Source of the DNA: Salipiger pentaromativorans
GTDB lineage: Bacteria > Pseudomonadota > Alphaproteobacteria > Rhodobacterales > Rhodobacteraceae
DNA: 64,000 bases
Assembly (NCBI RefSeq): GCF_024721115.1
Contig: NZ_JAMDHK010000005.1
Location: forward strand, 1 to 64,000
Direction of reading: 5' to 3'
Position 1 is the first letter of the stretch. The number at the start of each line of letters is the position of its first letter. Of this stretch, positions 16,374 to 24,866 are shown piece after piece. The notes beneath the pieces are model-generated. The model ran no database searches, had not been told where the DNA came from, and saw nothing but the letters and a program-made list of their open reading frames with translations. The translations under genes and the position numbers were made by a program.

Positions 16374-18119
16374 TCATTTTGCCCTCGGCGTCATCAGGCT
16401 GCCCAGCGTGATCGCCAGCGCCGCGAGCAGCATCTGCAGGGTGGCCACGGCGGAGATCGTCGGGCTCACGTCCTGCTTGATCCCCTCCCACATGCGCATG
16501 GGCAGGGTGTTGAGCTTTCCGGCACCGAGAAACAGCGCATAGACCACATCGTCGAAGGAATTGAGAAAGGCGAAGAACCCCGCGACGATGAGGGTCGGGC
16601 GGATCAGCGGGAAGGTGATCGTCCGGAACGCCGCCACCGGATTTGCCCCGAGGCTGAGCCCGGCCTTCTCCAGCGACGGGTTCAGCGATTGCAGGCTGGT
16701 CAGCACGATGACCACGACGAACGGCATGGCATAGACCGCATGGGCGATGGCCAGACCGATCTCGGTGCCCTGCAACCCGAACTGGACGAAGAGGAAATAG
16801 ATCGCCACGGCCACCACCACGGTGGGCATGATGATCGGCGTCAGCAAAAGGATCAAAAGCCCGTTCCGGCCCGGAAGGTTCCCGCGCATCAGCCCGAGCG
16901 ACAGCAGCGTCCCGAGGATCGTTGCGATCAGCCCCGCCAGCACCGCGACCCGCAGGCTGACAAAGGTCGCCCGCAGCCAGGTCGGGTCGGAAAGATAGGC
17001 CTGATAGTTGTGCAGCGAAAAGCCCGGTGCGGGAAACACGAGGTATTTCGCGGAACTGAACGACAGATAGGTGATGACGGCGCCGGGGGCGAGCAGCATC
17101 AGCCCGACGACAAAGGCGAAGACCGGCAGCAGCCGCGCCCCGAACGCCGGACCCGTATCCCCCAGCCGGTTCACCGCGGCGGCGAGGCCGGTGAGCCAGA
17201 GGCTCGACACATGGTGCCCCTCGCCCGAGGCCGTGGAGAGCCCGCGTTTCAGCCCCAGCAGCCGGTCGAGCGGAAAGAACCGCGAGCCGATCCAGAGCAG
17301 CGCGACGACCGAGGCCAGCAGCACCACCGACAGCGCCGAACCGAAGGCCCAGTTGAGCTGATCGACCACCTGGCTGCTGATCGCCATGGTGATCATCGTG
17401 TCCGACAGCCCGCCCATCAGCGCGGGCGTGATGTAGAACCCCAGGCAGTAGATAAAGACCAGCATGACCCCGGCCACGACGCCGGGCACGCTGAGCGGAA
17501 AGAACACCGAGACAAAAGCCCCGGCGGGGCTTGCGCCACAGGCACGGGCCGCGCGCACCAGCCGCCCGTCGATCCCGGACATGACGGTGTAGAGCGGCAG
17601 GATGATCATCGGCAGCACGATATGGACCATGCCCACGATCACCCCGAAGCGGTTATAGAGCATCTGGATCGGCATGCTGGTCAGCCCGAGGCCAAGCATG
17701 ATCTCGTTCAGCACCCCGCCGCGCCCCAGCAGCACGAGCCAGGCGAAGGTGCGGACCAGCACGCTGGTGAAATAGGGCAGCACGACGCAGATCAGCAGGA
17801 AGGTCCGCAAGGCCTTGCCCGAGGTGGTCAGCACATAGGCGAACGGATAGCCGATGACGACGGCCAGCGCGGTCACCGTCACGCTGATCGCCAGCGTGGT
17901 CTTCATGATCGACAGATAGGCCGTGGTGTCCAGCAGCCGTGCGTAGTGGAACACCGTCCAGTCCGGCATCCCCAGACTGACGAGGACCATTCCGCCCAGC
18001 GGCACGAGGAACAGCACCACCACGAATGCGATGCCGGGCAGGGCAAGCCAGGCCCAGCCGGTCATTTCGGAGCCGCTTTTTCCCGAAAAGCGGCTCCGCT
18101 CCGTTGTCTTGCTCATCAT
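16374..18119 (-). CDS. Polyamine/iron-type ABC permease with two fused permease domains
   Basis: This roughly 581-residue inner-membrane protein starts at the ATG at 18119 (an adjacent ATG and an upstream GTG at 18131 are alternatives). Two permease domains are fused in one chain: helices at about residues 20-300 with a first EAA loop near 170-200 (RAARACGASPAGAFVSVFFP), then a second set at 325-575 with its loop near 495-520 (KAGLSLGANPVAAFRTITFP). One polypeptide therefore provides the whole pore, whereas the importer at 3293-5356 uses two separate proteins. The binding protein gene ends 22 bp upstream and the ATPase gene follows 61 bp downstream. Confidence 0.88.
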   Translation of the reverse strand: MMSKTTERSRFSGKSGSEMTGWAWLALPGIAFVVVLFLVPLGGMVLVSLGMPDWTVFHYARLLDTTAYLSIMKTTLAISVTVTALAVVIGYPFAYVLTTSGKALRTFLLICVVLPYFTSVLVRTFAWLVLLGRGGVLNEIMLGLGLTSMPIQMLYNRFGVIVGMVHIVLPMIILPLYTVMSGIDGRLVRAARACGASPAGAFVSVFFPLSVPGVVAGVMLVFIYCLGFYITPALMGGLSDTMITMAISSQVVDQLNWAFGSALSVVLLASVVALLWIGSRFFPLDRLLGLKRGLSTASGEGHHVSSLWLTGLAAAVNRLGDTGPAFGARLLPVFAFVVGLMLLAPGAVITYLSFSSAKYLVFPAPGFSLHNYQAYLSDPTWLRATFVSLRVAVLAGLIATILGTLLSLGLMRGNLPGRNGLLILLLTPIIMPTVVVAVAIYFLFVQFGLQGTEIGLAIAHAVYAMPFVVVIVLTSLQSLNPSLEKAGLSLGANPVAAFRTITFPLIRPTLIVAGFFAFLNSFDDVVYALFLGAGKLNTLPMRMWEGIKQDVSPTISAVATLQMLLAALAITLGSLMTPRAK

Positions 18120-18141
18120 GCGATGCGCCACGGCCCGAACA

Positions 18142-19278
18142 TCAGGCGCTGCGCCATTCGAGCCAGCGCTCCTGCAGGTAGTCGGCGTTGGTCTTGCCGT
18201 CGGCCCGCATCGACGCCATCCAGGCGGAATCCTCGATCACCAGATCCGAGGCGTTTTCCGGGCTGATCCCGAGCATCGCGCTCAGCTCGGCGGGCAGATA
18301 CTCCAGCTGGTTCCGGTTCGAGCTGGCAAAGCCGGTGCCCTGCGTCCAGGCCGCCGCAACCTTTGCACGGTTGATATAGGCCAGGAGCTTTTGCGCATTG
18401 GTGGTGTTGGGGCCGCCTTCGAGAATGGTCATGTAGTTGTGGTGGATATGCGCGCCCTTCCAGCTCAGACCCAGCGGCGCGCCGTTGTTGATCGCCGCGA
18501 TTGCCCGCCCGTCGGGGCAGCTGCTCATGACGTATTCGCGGTTGGCGATCAGCTGCGGCCCCTCGCCTCCGGCGGCCCACCAGCGGCTGACATGCGGGCG
18601 GATCTCGTCCAGCTTGGCATAGGCGCGCGCCAGCTTGTCATCGGTCAGCGGATAGATGTCGCTGCTGGCCATACCGTCGGCCTGAAGCGCGGCCTCGATG
18701 TTCTGCTTGCTCTCCTGGGCGTAGAGCCCCCTCGGGCCGGGGAATTTCTCGACATCCCAGAAATCCGCCCAGGTCTGCGGAACCTCGCCGGAAAACACGC
18801 GCGTGTCATAGGCAAAGAGCGTCGCGGGCGAGAAGGCGACAACCGCATCCTTCGGGCGCCGGTCCTCGGGAACGCCCTGCAGCGCCTCGGCATCCCAGAG
18901 CCCGTAGTCGATGTCGGCGAACATGCCTTCGGCGGACATCTGCGGGTAGAGCATGGCGCGGATCAGCGCCGTGTCCCATTCCACCTTGCCGGACTGGAAC
19001 ATGGCCTGAACCTGCGATTCCGCCAGATCCGCCGTCACGTCGACCACCTCGATGCCGGTGGCCTCGGTGAAGGGGTTGAACACATGGTTGCGCAGCCCCT
19101 CGGTCATCGAGCCGCCATAGGTGAAGACCACAACCTCGCCGCTGCCGGCCAGCGGCTCGGCCTGGGCAAGCGCCGGGCCTGCCCTGGAGACGAGCGGCGC
19201 GGCAAGCGCCGCCGCCCCCAGCTTGAGCAGCCGCCGGCGGCTGGGCCGCGGGTTCATAAGATCCTGTCTGTCAGTCAT
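18142..19278 (-). CDS. ABC substrate-binding protein (PotD-like) with twin-arginine-type signal
   Basis: This 378-residue extracellular solute-binding protein has an N terminus carrying SRRRLLKLGAAAL, a twin-arginine-type signal, followed by an Ala-rich segment and cleavage near residue 40 (ALAQA). That suggests export in folded form. The mature protein begins with the family strand VVVFTYGGSM near 48. It is the second gene of the leftward operon, 43 bp after the aminotransferase. It is only distantly similar to the other binding protein of the locus (5411-6466), which has a Sec-type signal, so the two importers may recognise different but related compounds. Confidence 0.88.
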   Translation of the reverse strand: MTDRQDLMNPRPSRRRLLKLGAAALAAPLVSRAGPALAQAEPLAGSGEVVVFTYGGSMTEGLRNHVFNPFTEATGIEVVDVTADLAESQVQAMFQSGKVEWDTALIRAMLYPQMSAEGMFADIDYGLWDAEALQGVPEDRRPKDAVVAFSPATLFAYDTRVFSGEVPQTWADFWDVEKFPGPRGLYAQESKQNIEAALQADGMASSDIYPLTDDKLARAYAKLDEIRPHVSRWWAAGGEGPQLIANREYVMSSCPDGRAIAAINNGAPLGLSWKGAHIHHNYMTILEGGPNTTNAQKLLAYINRAKVAAAWTQGTGFASSNRNQLEYLPAELSAMLGISPENASDLVIEDSAWMASMRADGKTNADYLQERWLEWRSA

Positions 19279-19321
19279 TGCGTTCCCCTGTTGTTATGAG
19301 GTCGTCGTCCCGGTTCGGGAT

Positions 19322-20701
19322 CTATATGGACCGTGCCTCGTCCCAGGCCGCCGCGATGCCGCGGTGGAACCGTTCCGCCGCCTGCTCCGCATCCGCCATC
19401 GACATGTTCAGTGCCGGGGCAAAGACGAGCCGGTTGCTGTTGAGACGAACGGCGACCCCGTGCTCTTTGCAGTGTTTGCCGATCAGCCCCATGATGTTGA
19501 CAGAAGGATCGAACGGCTTGCGCGTCTCCTGATCCGCCATGAGCTCCATGCTGACCATCGCACCCATCTTGCGGACATCGGCCAGCATCGGGTGACTGTT
19601 GTCGCCGGTCACATGAGAGTGGAAGAAATCGCCAAGCGCGCTGCCATGCGCGATCAGCCCTTCTTCCTCGATGATCGTCAGCGTCTCGAGCGCAACTGCG
19701 GTGCAGACCGGGTTGCCGCCGAAGGTCGAGCCCTGCGAGTAATTGCCGAGCCGGTCGCTCATGGTCAGAACCGCGTCGAAGATGCGCGGCCCGACGATGG
19801 CGGCGCCGATCGGCACCAGACCCGAGCCCAGCCCCTTGGCCGAGGTGATGATGTCGGGTTGCAGATCGAACGATTGCGTGGCCCACCAGTTGCCAGTCCG
19901 CCCGACGCCGGTGATCACCTCGTCGGCCACGAAGAGGATGTCGTATTTGCGCAGCACCGCCTGGATCTTGGCGAAATAGCCCTCGGGCGGCATCAGACCG
20001 CCGCCCGCGCCCATGATGGGTTCGGCGAACATGGCTGCGATGGTCTCCGGCCCTTCGCGCAGGATCAGCTCCTCGAGCGCGGCGGCCATGCGGTCGGAGA
20101 ACTGCTCCTCGGTCTCGCCCGCCTCGTGGTTGCGGTAGTAATGCGGCATTTCGGTCAGCAGGAAGCGGTCGCTCATCGGCAGGCCGAAGCCCACCTGATA
20201 GTCCGAGCGCCCCGACAGGCTCGACATGGCGGTCGACTGGCCGTGGAACCCGCCCTTGCGGCCGATGACCTTTGTCCGCTCGGGCCGTCCGACCGCGTGC
20301 TGGTAATACCAGCAGAGCTTGAGCGCGGCCTCGTTCGCCTCGGTGCCGGAGTTCTGGAAGATCACCCGCGACATGAACGAAGGCGCGGTTTCCATGATCT
20401 TGTCGGCCAGCCGGATGGCGGGCTCGTGGGAATGGTGCTTGTAGAGATGATAATATCCAAGCGCGCTCATCTGATCGTAGGCGACCTTTGCCAGCCTCTC
20501 GCTCTTGAAGCCGAGTGGGCAGCACCACATCCCCGAAATACAGTCGATAAAGTCTCTTCCCGCTTCGTCGAAAATGCGCGTGCCTTCGGCTCCGGAGATG
20601 ATGATCGGGCCTTTTTCAAGATGCACCCTGGCATTGGTTTGCGGATGCAACATGCTGGCGACATCCATATCCACCAGAGAATTCGATATTTTATAGTCCA
20701 A
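19322..20701 (-). CDS. Class III (omega) aminotransferase
   Basis: This PLP-dependent class III aminotransferase transfers amino groups from omega-amino compounds or amines. No ATG gives a good start. I favour the TTG at 20701 (459 residues), because GGAG lies 7 nt before it and the resulting SNSLVDMDVASMLHP segment aligns with the usual N terminus of the family. An ATG at 20668 is the alternative, and an ATG at 20776 would add an unlikely extension. The PLP-binding block is seen in LFVADEVITGVGRTG (near 250) and ITSAKGLGSGLVPIG with the Schiff-base lysine (near 286). It heads the operon with the second importer and the aldehyde dehydrogenase. Copy C of the 37-bp palindrome lies 159 bp upstream. 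Confidence 0.9.
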   Translation of the reverse strand: MDYKISNSLVDMDVASMLHPQTNARVHLEKGPIIISGAEGTRIFDEAGRDFIDCISGMWCCPLGFKSERLAKVAYDQMSALGYYHLYKHHSHEPAIRLADKIMETAPSFMSRVIFQNSGTEANEAALKLCWYYQHAVGRPERTKVIGRKGGFHGQSTAMSSLSGRSDYQVGFGLPMSDRFLLTEMPHYYRNHEAGETEEQFSDRMAAALEELILREGPETIAAMFAEPIMGAGGGLMPPEGYFAKIQAVLRKYDILFVADEVITGVGRTGNWWATQSFDLQPDIITSAKGLGSGLVPIGAAIVGPRIFDAVLTMSDRLGNYSQGSTFGGNPVCTAVALETLTIIEEEGLIAHGSALGDFFHSHVTGDNSHPMLADVRKMGAMVSMELMADQETRKPFDPSVNIMGLIGKHCKEHGVAVRLNSNRLVFAPALNMSMADAEQAAERFHRGIAAAWDEARSI

Positions 20702-20757
20702 GACGTATCTCCATATTGCACCGGAAGGCCGCGCCAAGCCTTCGCTTGCCCGCCAAA

Positions 20758-20782
20758 ATGCAAATGCCACACGCATTTACAT
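20758..20782. promoter_or_regulatory. 25-bp near-perfect palindrome upstream of the aminotransferase
   Basis: Arms ATGCAAATGC (20758-20767) and GCATTTACAT (20773-20782) are complementary at 9 of 10 positions around a 5-nt spacer. The AAATGC half-site is the same as the outer arm of the 37-bp element at 20860, but the spacing is different. It lies between that element and the start codon, as a repressor or second activator site would. Confidence 0.4.
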
Positions 20783-20859
20783 GCCAGGAAAATCCAGAAG
20801 TCGGCCCGCTGTAGAACGCTGCCTGCCGCTACATTGGGGAACTCGGGCACGGCGAAGCA

Positions 20860-20896
20860 AATGCTGTTTTCTGATGGCTCATGCGAGTTCGGCATT
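20860..20896. promoter_or_regulatory. Shared 37-bp palindromic element, copy C
   Basis: This is an ungapped match to the elements at 8720 (26 of 37) and 345. It starts AATGC, has the invariant CTGAT at element positions 12-16, the centre ATGGCTCAT and the end GGCATT. The preceding AGCA is also shared with the copy at 345. It lies 159 bp upstream of the favoured start of the aminotransferase operon. Confidence 0.6.
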
Positions 20897-21864
20897 CAGC
20901 CGCAGACGAGCACGATTTCCGACATCCAGGCGGGTGGCTGGCGTGGCGGAAAGTGGCGTTTCTGGGTTCTGCCGCGCGAGACGTGTGAAGGGGCGCATCG
21001 CCCTCCACCAACCGGCGTTTTCCAAGGGTCCTGGACAGATAGCCGTGCAGAGCGTCTCCGTTTTGGCTCGGGGGTCGCAGCCACGGGATCCCGGTTGTCG
21101 CGGAGCGGTCTCCGAAAGGACGGCTTTGAGAGGTCTGTCCCGCCCGTCGCAGTCACGCCCCTCTGGGACGCCCCCTCGTCCGAGAGTACGCGAACGGCGG
21201 GAAGCGGCCGCGAGGTCACGATCCGATCAAAATACGCGCGAAGCCGAACCGAGACGCTCTTGCCGGGCGTCGTGAACCGGTCGGGCGTCAGAGGCAGGAA
21301 TATGCCGCCGTGGTTCGGTCCGGTTCGGATTGAGCCGAAATGCCATTGAGGACGACATGGACTGTACCGGGTCACCACCAATATGGCGACCGCACCTCGG
21401 TTCGACCCAGAGACTGCGGGCGGCAATGGGCGCTCAGATCACATCCGCTTCCCCAACGCTTGTCACCATCGGACCTGAAATATCCCACGCTCGGCGCCTG
21501 AGCGACCTCCGCCCGAGCCCCAACGTCCTCCGGCCTGCGAGAAGACTCGATCCGGATTTTCTGAACGCTCGGTAGAGATGAGCTTGGGCCCCGCGGAAAA
21601 TTGCATAGCGCAAAGCGCTAGGGTTCCCGTGATCGCAACTGTGAGAAGCGCCGCCATCTCGACGTGCCACGCATGGGACTTGCCAGGACCGTGCCGGGCG
21701 ATCCGGCGGCGGTTCTGAGAGGTTCCGAGCAGGGTACAGGTGGGAACCGGGATGATCCCGACGCTCACGGCAAATGCAACAATGGTGCGGATTCTGTTGC
21801 GGGATGTGCCCGCGCAAGGCTGGTCGGAGATTGTCGGCGCACAACCAACCTGCTGTTCCATAAG
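20897..21864. other. Gene-poor stretch between the amine locus and tRNA-Arg
   Basis: About 1 kb contains no open frame with a recognisable domain or a good start. The frames on both strands are Arg/Pro/Ser-rich and typical of non-coding GC-rich DNA. It may be a decayed gene or an old junction. No transposase remnant, long inverted repeat or copy of the tRNA 3' end was found inside it. Confidence 0.5.
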
Positions 21865-21896
21865 GAAAAGGCCCGATGCGCTGGGCATCGGGCCTC
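21865..21896 (-). terminator. Intrinsic terminator of tRNA-Arg
   Basis: An 11-bp perfect stem (21869-21879 with 21885-21895, AGGCCCGATGC and its complement) has a 5-nt loop and is followed on the minus strand by TTTTCC. It begins 10 bp after the CCA end of the tRNA gene. Confidence 0.85.
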
Positions 21897-21904
21897 TGGA
21901 ATTC

Positions 21905-21981
21905 TGGCGGACCGAGGAGGATTCGAACCCCCGACCCCTTGATTCGTAGTCAAGTACTCTATCCAGCTGAGCTATCGGTCC
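21905..21981 (-). tRNA. tRNA-Arg(ACG)
   Basis: Read on the minus strand, this 77-nt gene folds into a full cloverleaf. The acceptor stem is GGACCGA/TCGGTCC, the D arm holds AGCTCAG, the anticodon stem is CTTGA/TCAAG with loop CTACGAA (anticodon ACG), and the T arm is GGGGGTTCGAATCCTCC. The discriminator is G and the terminal CCA is encoded. The 3' end points toward the accessory locus at lower coordinates. A terminator follows at 21865-21896. Confidence 0.97.
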
Positions 21982-22044
21982 GTGGAGGCCGGATTTAGAC
22001 TCACCCGCCCGGCTTTGCAAGGGGCTTTCGGCAAGAATTTCCGC

Positions 22045-23427
22045 TTATCCCACATCTCCCATCGGAAGGCGGATTTCGAAACAGGTTCCGGTCTCGTCCG
22101 ACCGCGCCAACCGCAGCGTGCCGCCGTGGTTGCGCACCAGCTCCGCCACGATGGCAAGCCCGAGGCCCGCCCCGCCCTTGCGCACGCCGCCCTGAAATGG
22201 CTGGAACAGGTGATCGCGCGCCTTGGGCGGAAGGCCCGGCCCGGTATCCGTCACCTCGATCACCCAGGCGTCGTCCTCCGCATGGGCGGCAACGCTGATC
22301 TCGCCCGGACGGCCCGAACCGGTGATCGCCTGCCGCGCATTGCGCACGAGATTGCTGATCACGCGATAGATCTGCTCGGGATCGCCGCGCATCTGCAAGG
22401 ATCCCGGAATGCCTTCGGACAGGCTCACGTCATGCTCGCCGATGGCCAGCCGCTCGGCCTCGAGCACCTCGTTGACCAGTTCCGCCAGGTTGAACTGCGT
22501 CAGAACCGGCGCCGGCTCCTCGGCCTTGCCGAAGGCCAGCGTGTTCTCGCAGAGCGACACGGCGCGGGTGATCGACCCCACCAGCTTGGGCGCCATGCGC
22601 TTGACCGACGGGTCCTCCGACATCTCGATCCGGTCGGTGAAAAGCTGCGCCGAGGTGAGGATGTTGCGCAGGTCGTGGCTCACCCGCGCCACCGCGCCGC
22701 CAAGCTGCGCAAGGCGTTCCTTCTGCCGCAAGCTCGCCGAAAGCTGGGTCTGCAACGATTGCAGCGCCTCTTCGGCCTCCCGCAGCTCGACGACGCCGGC
22801 AGAGGGTTTGATGATGCGGCGCGCGTCCTCCGGCGCCTCCGCATAACGCTGCATATGCGCCACCACGCCCTTGATCGGCTTCACCAGCAACCGGCGCACC
22901 GCAAGGAACAGCAGCAGCGCGGTGATCACCGAGATCACCGCGGACAGCAGCAGGATTCGCAGCCCGTAGTCGATCATCGCATGGCGCAGCGGTGCGCTGT
23001 CCATGGTGACCTCGATGAGCTGGCCGGCCTCGCGCGAGGGGTAGCCGACGACCCGGATCAGCCGCGGCTCGGGGTCGGCCAGCCGGATGATGGCGTCGCG
23101 CATCAGCGCCACCGGCCCCGCCTCGCGCAGATCGTAGGTCTGCGACACCGGGCCCGGCACCGGCGAGGCGAGCATCAGCTCGCGCGTGGCATTGCGCTGC
23201 AGGGCGACGTTGTAAACCTCGGCATTGGCCAGCAGCTCGCGTTCGAGATCCGGGTCGATCATGTCGTCGGCGAGCAGCGCCAGCGAGGCGATCTGCGCGC
23301 GCTCCAGCCGGTCGATCAGGTAATCCTCGCGAAAGCGCGCCACCGAGGGGACGAAGATCAGCACTTCGGCCAGCATCACGAACACCGTCGTGAGGATCAG
23401 GAAACGGCCGGAGAGCGAATTGAGCAT
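22045..23427 (-). CDS. Membrane sensor histidine kinase
   Basis: This 460-residue two-component sensor kinase has a transmembrane helix at about residues 7-28, a periplasmic sensing region at 30-180, a second helix near 181-203, and a HAMP-like linker to about 255. The dimerisation domain carries the phospho-accepting histidine in VSHDLRN (near 263). The ATPase domain follows with the N box NLVRNARQA (near 366), the G1 box DTGPGLP (near 398) and a G2 box GGAGLGLAIV (near 421). No response regulator is adjacent. The gene is the last of a leftward trio after the flavin disulfide reductase (17 bp gap) and the VTT-domain membrane protein, so it may sense a related envelope or redox signal. Its partner must be encoded elsewhere. 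Confidence 0.9.
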   Translation of the reverse strand: MLNSLSGRFLILTTVFVMLAEVLIFVPSVARFREDYLIDRLERAQIASLALLADDMIDPDLERELLANAEVYNVALQRNATRELMLASPVPGPVSQTYDLREAGPVALMRDAIIRLADPEPRLIRVVGYPSREAGQLIEVTMDSAPLRHAMIDYGLRILLLSAVISVITALLLFLAVRRLLVKPIKGVVAHMQRYAEAPEDARRIIKPSAGVVELREAEEALQSLQTQLSASLRQKERLAQLGGAVARVSHDLRNILTSAQLFTDRIEMSEDPSVKRMAPKLVGSITRAVSLCENTLAFGKAEEPAPVLTQFNLAELVNEVLEAERLAIGEHDVSLSEGIPGSLQMRGDPEQIYRVISNLVRNARQAITGSGRPGEISVAAHAEDDAWVIEVTDTGPGLPPKARDHLFQPFQGGVRKGGAGLGLAIVAELVRNHGGTLRLARSDETGTCFEIRLPMGDVG

Positions 23428-23444
23428 AAAGGGTCTTGGTCCCG

Positions 23445-24863
23445 TCAGGGCAGCCAGCGCTGCACCAGTCTCACAACTGTCTTCACTGTTTCGTTTTCAA
23501 ACAGTCGTGGAGAGAAATAGGCGCCCGCAACGCGTTTGTTAAGCTCTCCGATGGTGGGATAGGGCACAACCATCCCTGCGACATCGCTCATCTTGAGCCC
23601 CGCCGACAGCGCCAGCGCCCAGGTGCCGATCAATTCGCCCGCCTGCGCGCCCGCGATAGAGGCGCCGACCGGGCGCCCCTTGACCACCATCACCTTGAGC
23701 AGACCCGTTGTCTGACGCTGCGCGATGGCCCGGTCGTTGTGCTGATAGGGCAGGCGCAAGACCTCCAGCCGGTCGCCGTGGCGCTGCCGCGCCTCGGCCT
23801 CGGTCAGCCCGACCTGCGCCAGCTCGGGCGCGGTATAGGTGGCGCGCGGCAGGATCAGCGGCTTTGCCGAGACGGGCAGGCCGAAGAGCGCGTTCCGCAC
23901 CACCAGCCCGGCGTGATAGCCGGCCACATGGGTGAATTGCGCCCCGCCCGCCACGTCGCCGATCGCGTAGACCCGGCGATTCGTGCTCCGCAGCCCCTCA
24001 TCCACGGTGATGCCCGCCCGGGTGGCGGCGATGCCGGCCGCCTCGAGCCCAAGCGCCTCGATATTCGCCCGCCGCCCCACAGCAACCAGAAGATGGCTGC
24101 CGCGAAACACCTGGCCGGCGGCGGTTTCGACCTCGATGGCACCGGCCCCTCCGCGCACCGCCTGCGCCTGGGTCTCCTCGACGATGTCGATGCCCTCGGC
24201 GCGCAGCTCCTGCAGCACGATGGCCGCCAGTTCAGGGTCTTCCCGCCCGAGCGCCCGCTGCGCCTCGATCACCGTCACCTCGCTGCCCAGCCGCCGGTGC
24301 GCCTGCGCCATCTCGAGCCCGATGGGCCCGCCGCCGATCACCAGCAGGTGGCGCGGCCGCTCGCGCAGCCGCCACAGCGTCTCGTTGGTCAGATAGGGCA
24401 CATCCGCGAGCCCCGGAATCGGCGGCACGAAGGGAGAGGACCCCGTCGCGATCACGATGCGCCGCGCGGTCAGCACATGTTCCCCGGCCTGCACCTCACG
24501 CGGCGAAATGAACCGGCCCTCTTCGCGGATCACCCGCACACCGAATCCTTCGAACCGCTCCTGGCTGTCCATCGGCGCGATACGGGCGACGGTTTCGGCC
24601 ACATGTCCCTGAGCGGCCGCGTAATCGACCTGCGGCACGGCCGGCGCGATGCCGAAGGGTGCGGCATGGGCCATCCCGAAGGCACGCTGCGCGCTTGCGA
24701 TCAGCGCCTTCGACGGCACGCAGCCATAGTTGAGACAGTCCCCGCCCATCTCGCCGCGCTCGAGCAGCACCACATCGGCGCCCATCTGCGCCGCGCCCGC
24801 CGCCACCGAAAGCCCGCCCGACCCCGCGCCGATCACCAGAAGATCCGTCTTGATCCGTTGCAT
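23445..24863 (-). CDS. Pyridine nucleotide-disulfide oxidoreductase (mercuric reductase-like)
   Basis: This 472-residue flavoprotein belongs to the dihydrolipoamide dehydrogenase/mercuric reductase superfamily. It has an N-terminal FAD fold VIGAGSGG (near residue 10), the redox-active pair in GGDCLNYGCVPSKA (near 41), an NAD(P)-binding fold VIGGGPIGLE (near 176) and a C-terminal dimerisation domain from about 350. The C-terminal HPT segment usual in dihydrolipoamide dehydrogenase appears altered (VPYPTIGEL). The vicinal cysteines used by mercuric reductase to bind Hg(II) are absent at the C terminus. It is probably one of the uncharacterised reductases encoded beside TVP38/VTT-domain proteins; here that partner ends 3 bp upstream. 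The substrate is unknown. Confidence 0.88.
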   Translation of the reverse strand: MQRIKTDLLVIGAGSGGLSVAAGAAQMGADVVLLERGEMGGDCLNYGCVPSKALIASAQRAFGMAHAAPFGIAPAVPQVDYAAAQGHVAETVARIAPMDSQERFEGFGVRVIREEGRFISPREVQAGEHVLTARRIVIATGSSPFVPPIPGLADVPYLTNETLWRLRERPRHLLVIGGGPIGLEMAQAHRRLGSEVTVIEAQRALGREDPELAAIVLQELRAEGIDIVEETQAQAVRGGAGAIEVETAAGQVFRGSHLLVAVGRRANIEALGLEAAGIAATRAGITVDEGLRSTNRRVYAIGDVAGGAQFTHVAGYHAGLVVRNALFGLPVSAKPLILPRATYTAPELAQVGLTEAEARQRHGDRLEVLRLPYQHNDRAIAQRQTTGLLKVMVVKGRPVGASIAGAQAGELIGTWALALSAGLKMSDVAGMVVPYPTIGELNKRVAGAYFSPRLFENETVKTVVRLVQRWLP

Positions 24864-24866
24864 GGC

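Noticed and set aside
21463-22020. 185-residue minus-strand frame with GPIAQLDRVLDYESRGRGFE
   Set aside because: That peptide is the well-known false translation of a tRNA gene, here tRNA-Arg at 21905-21981.
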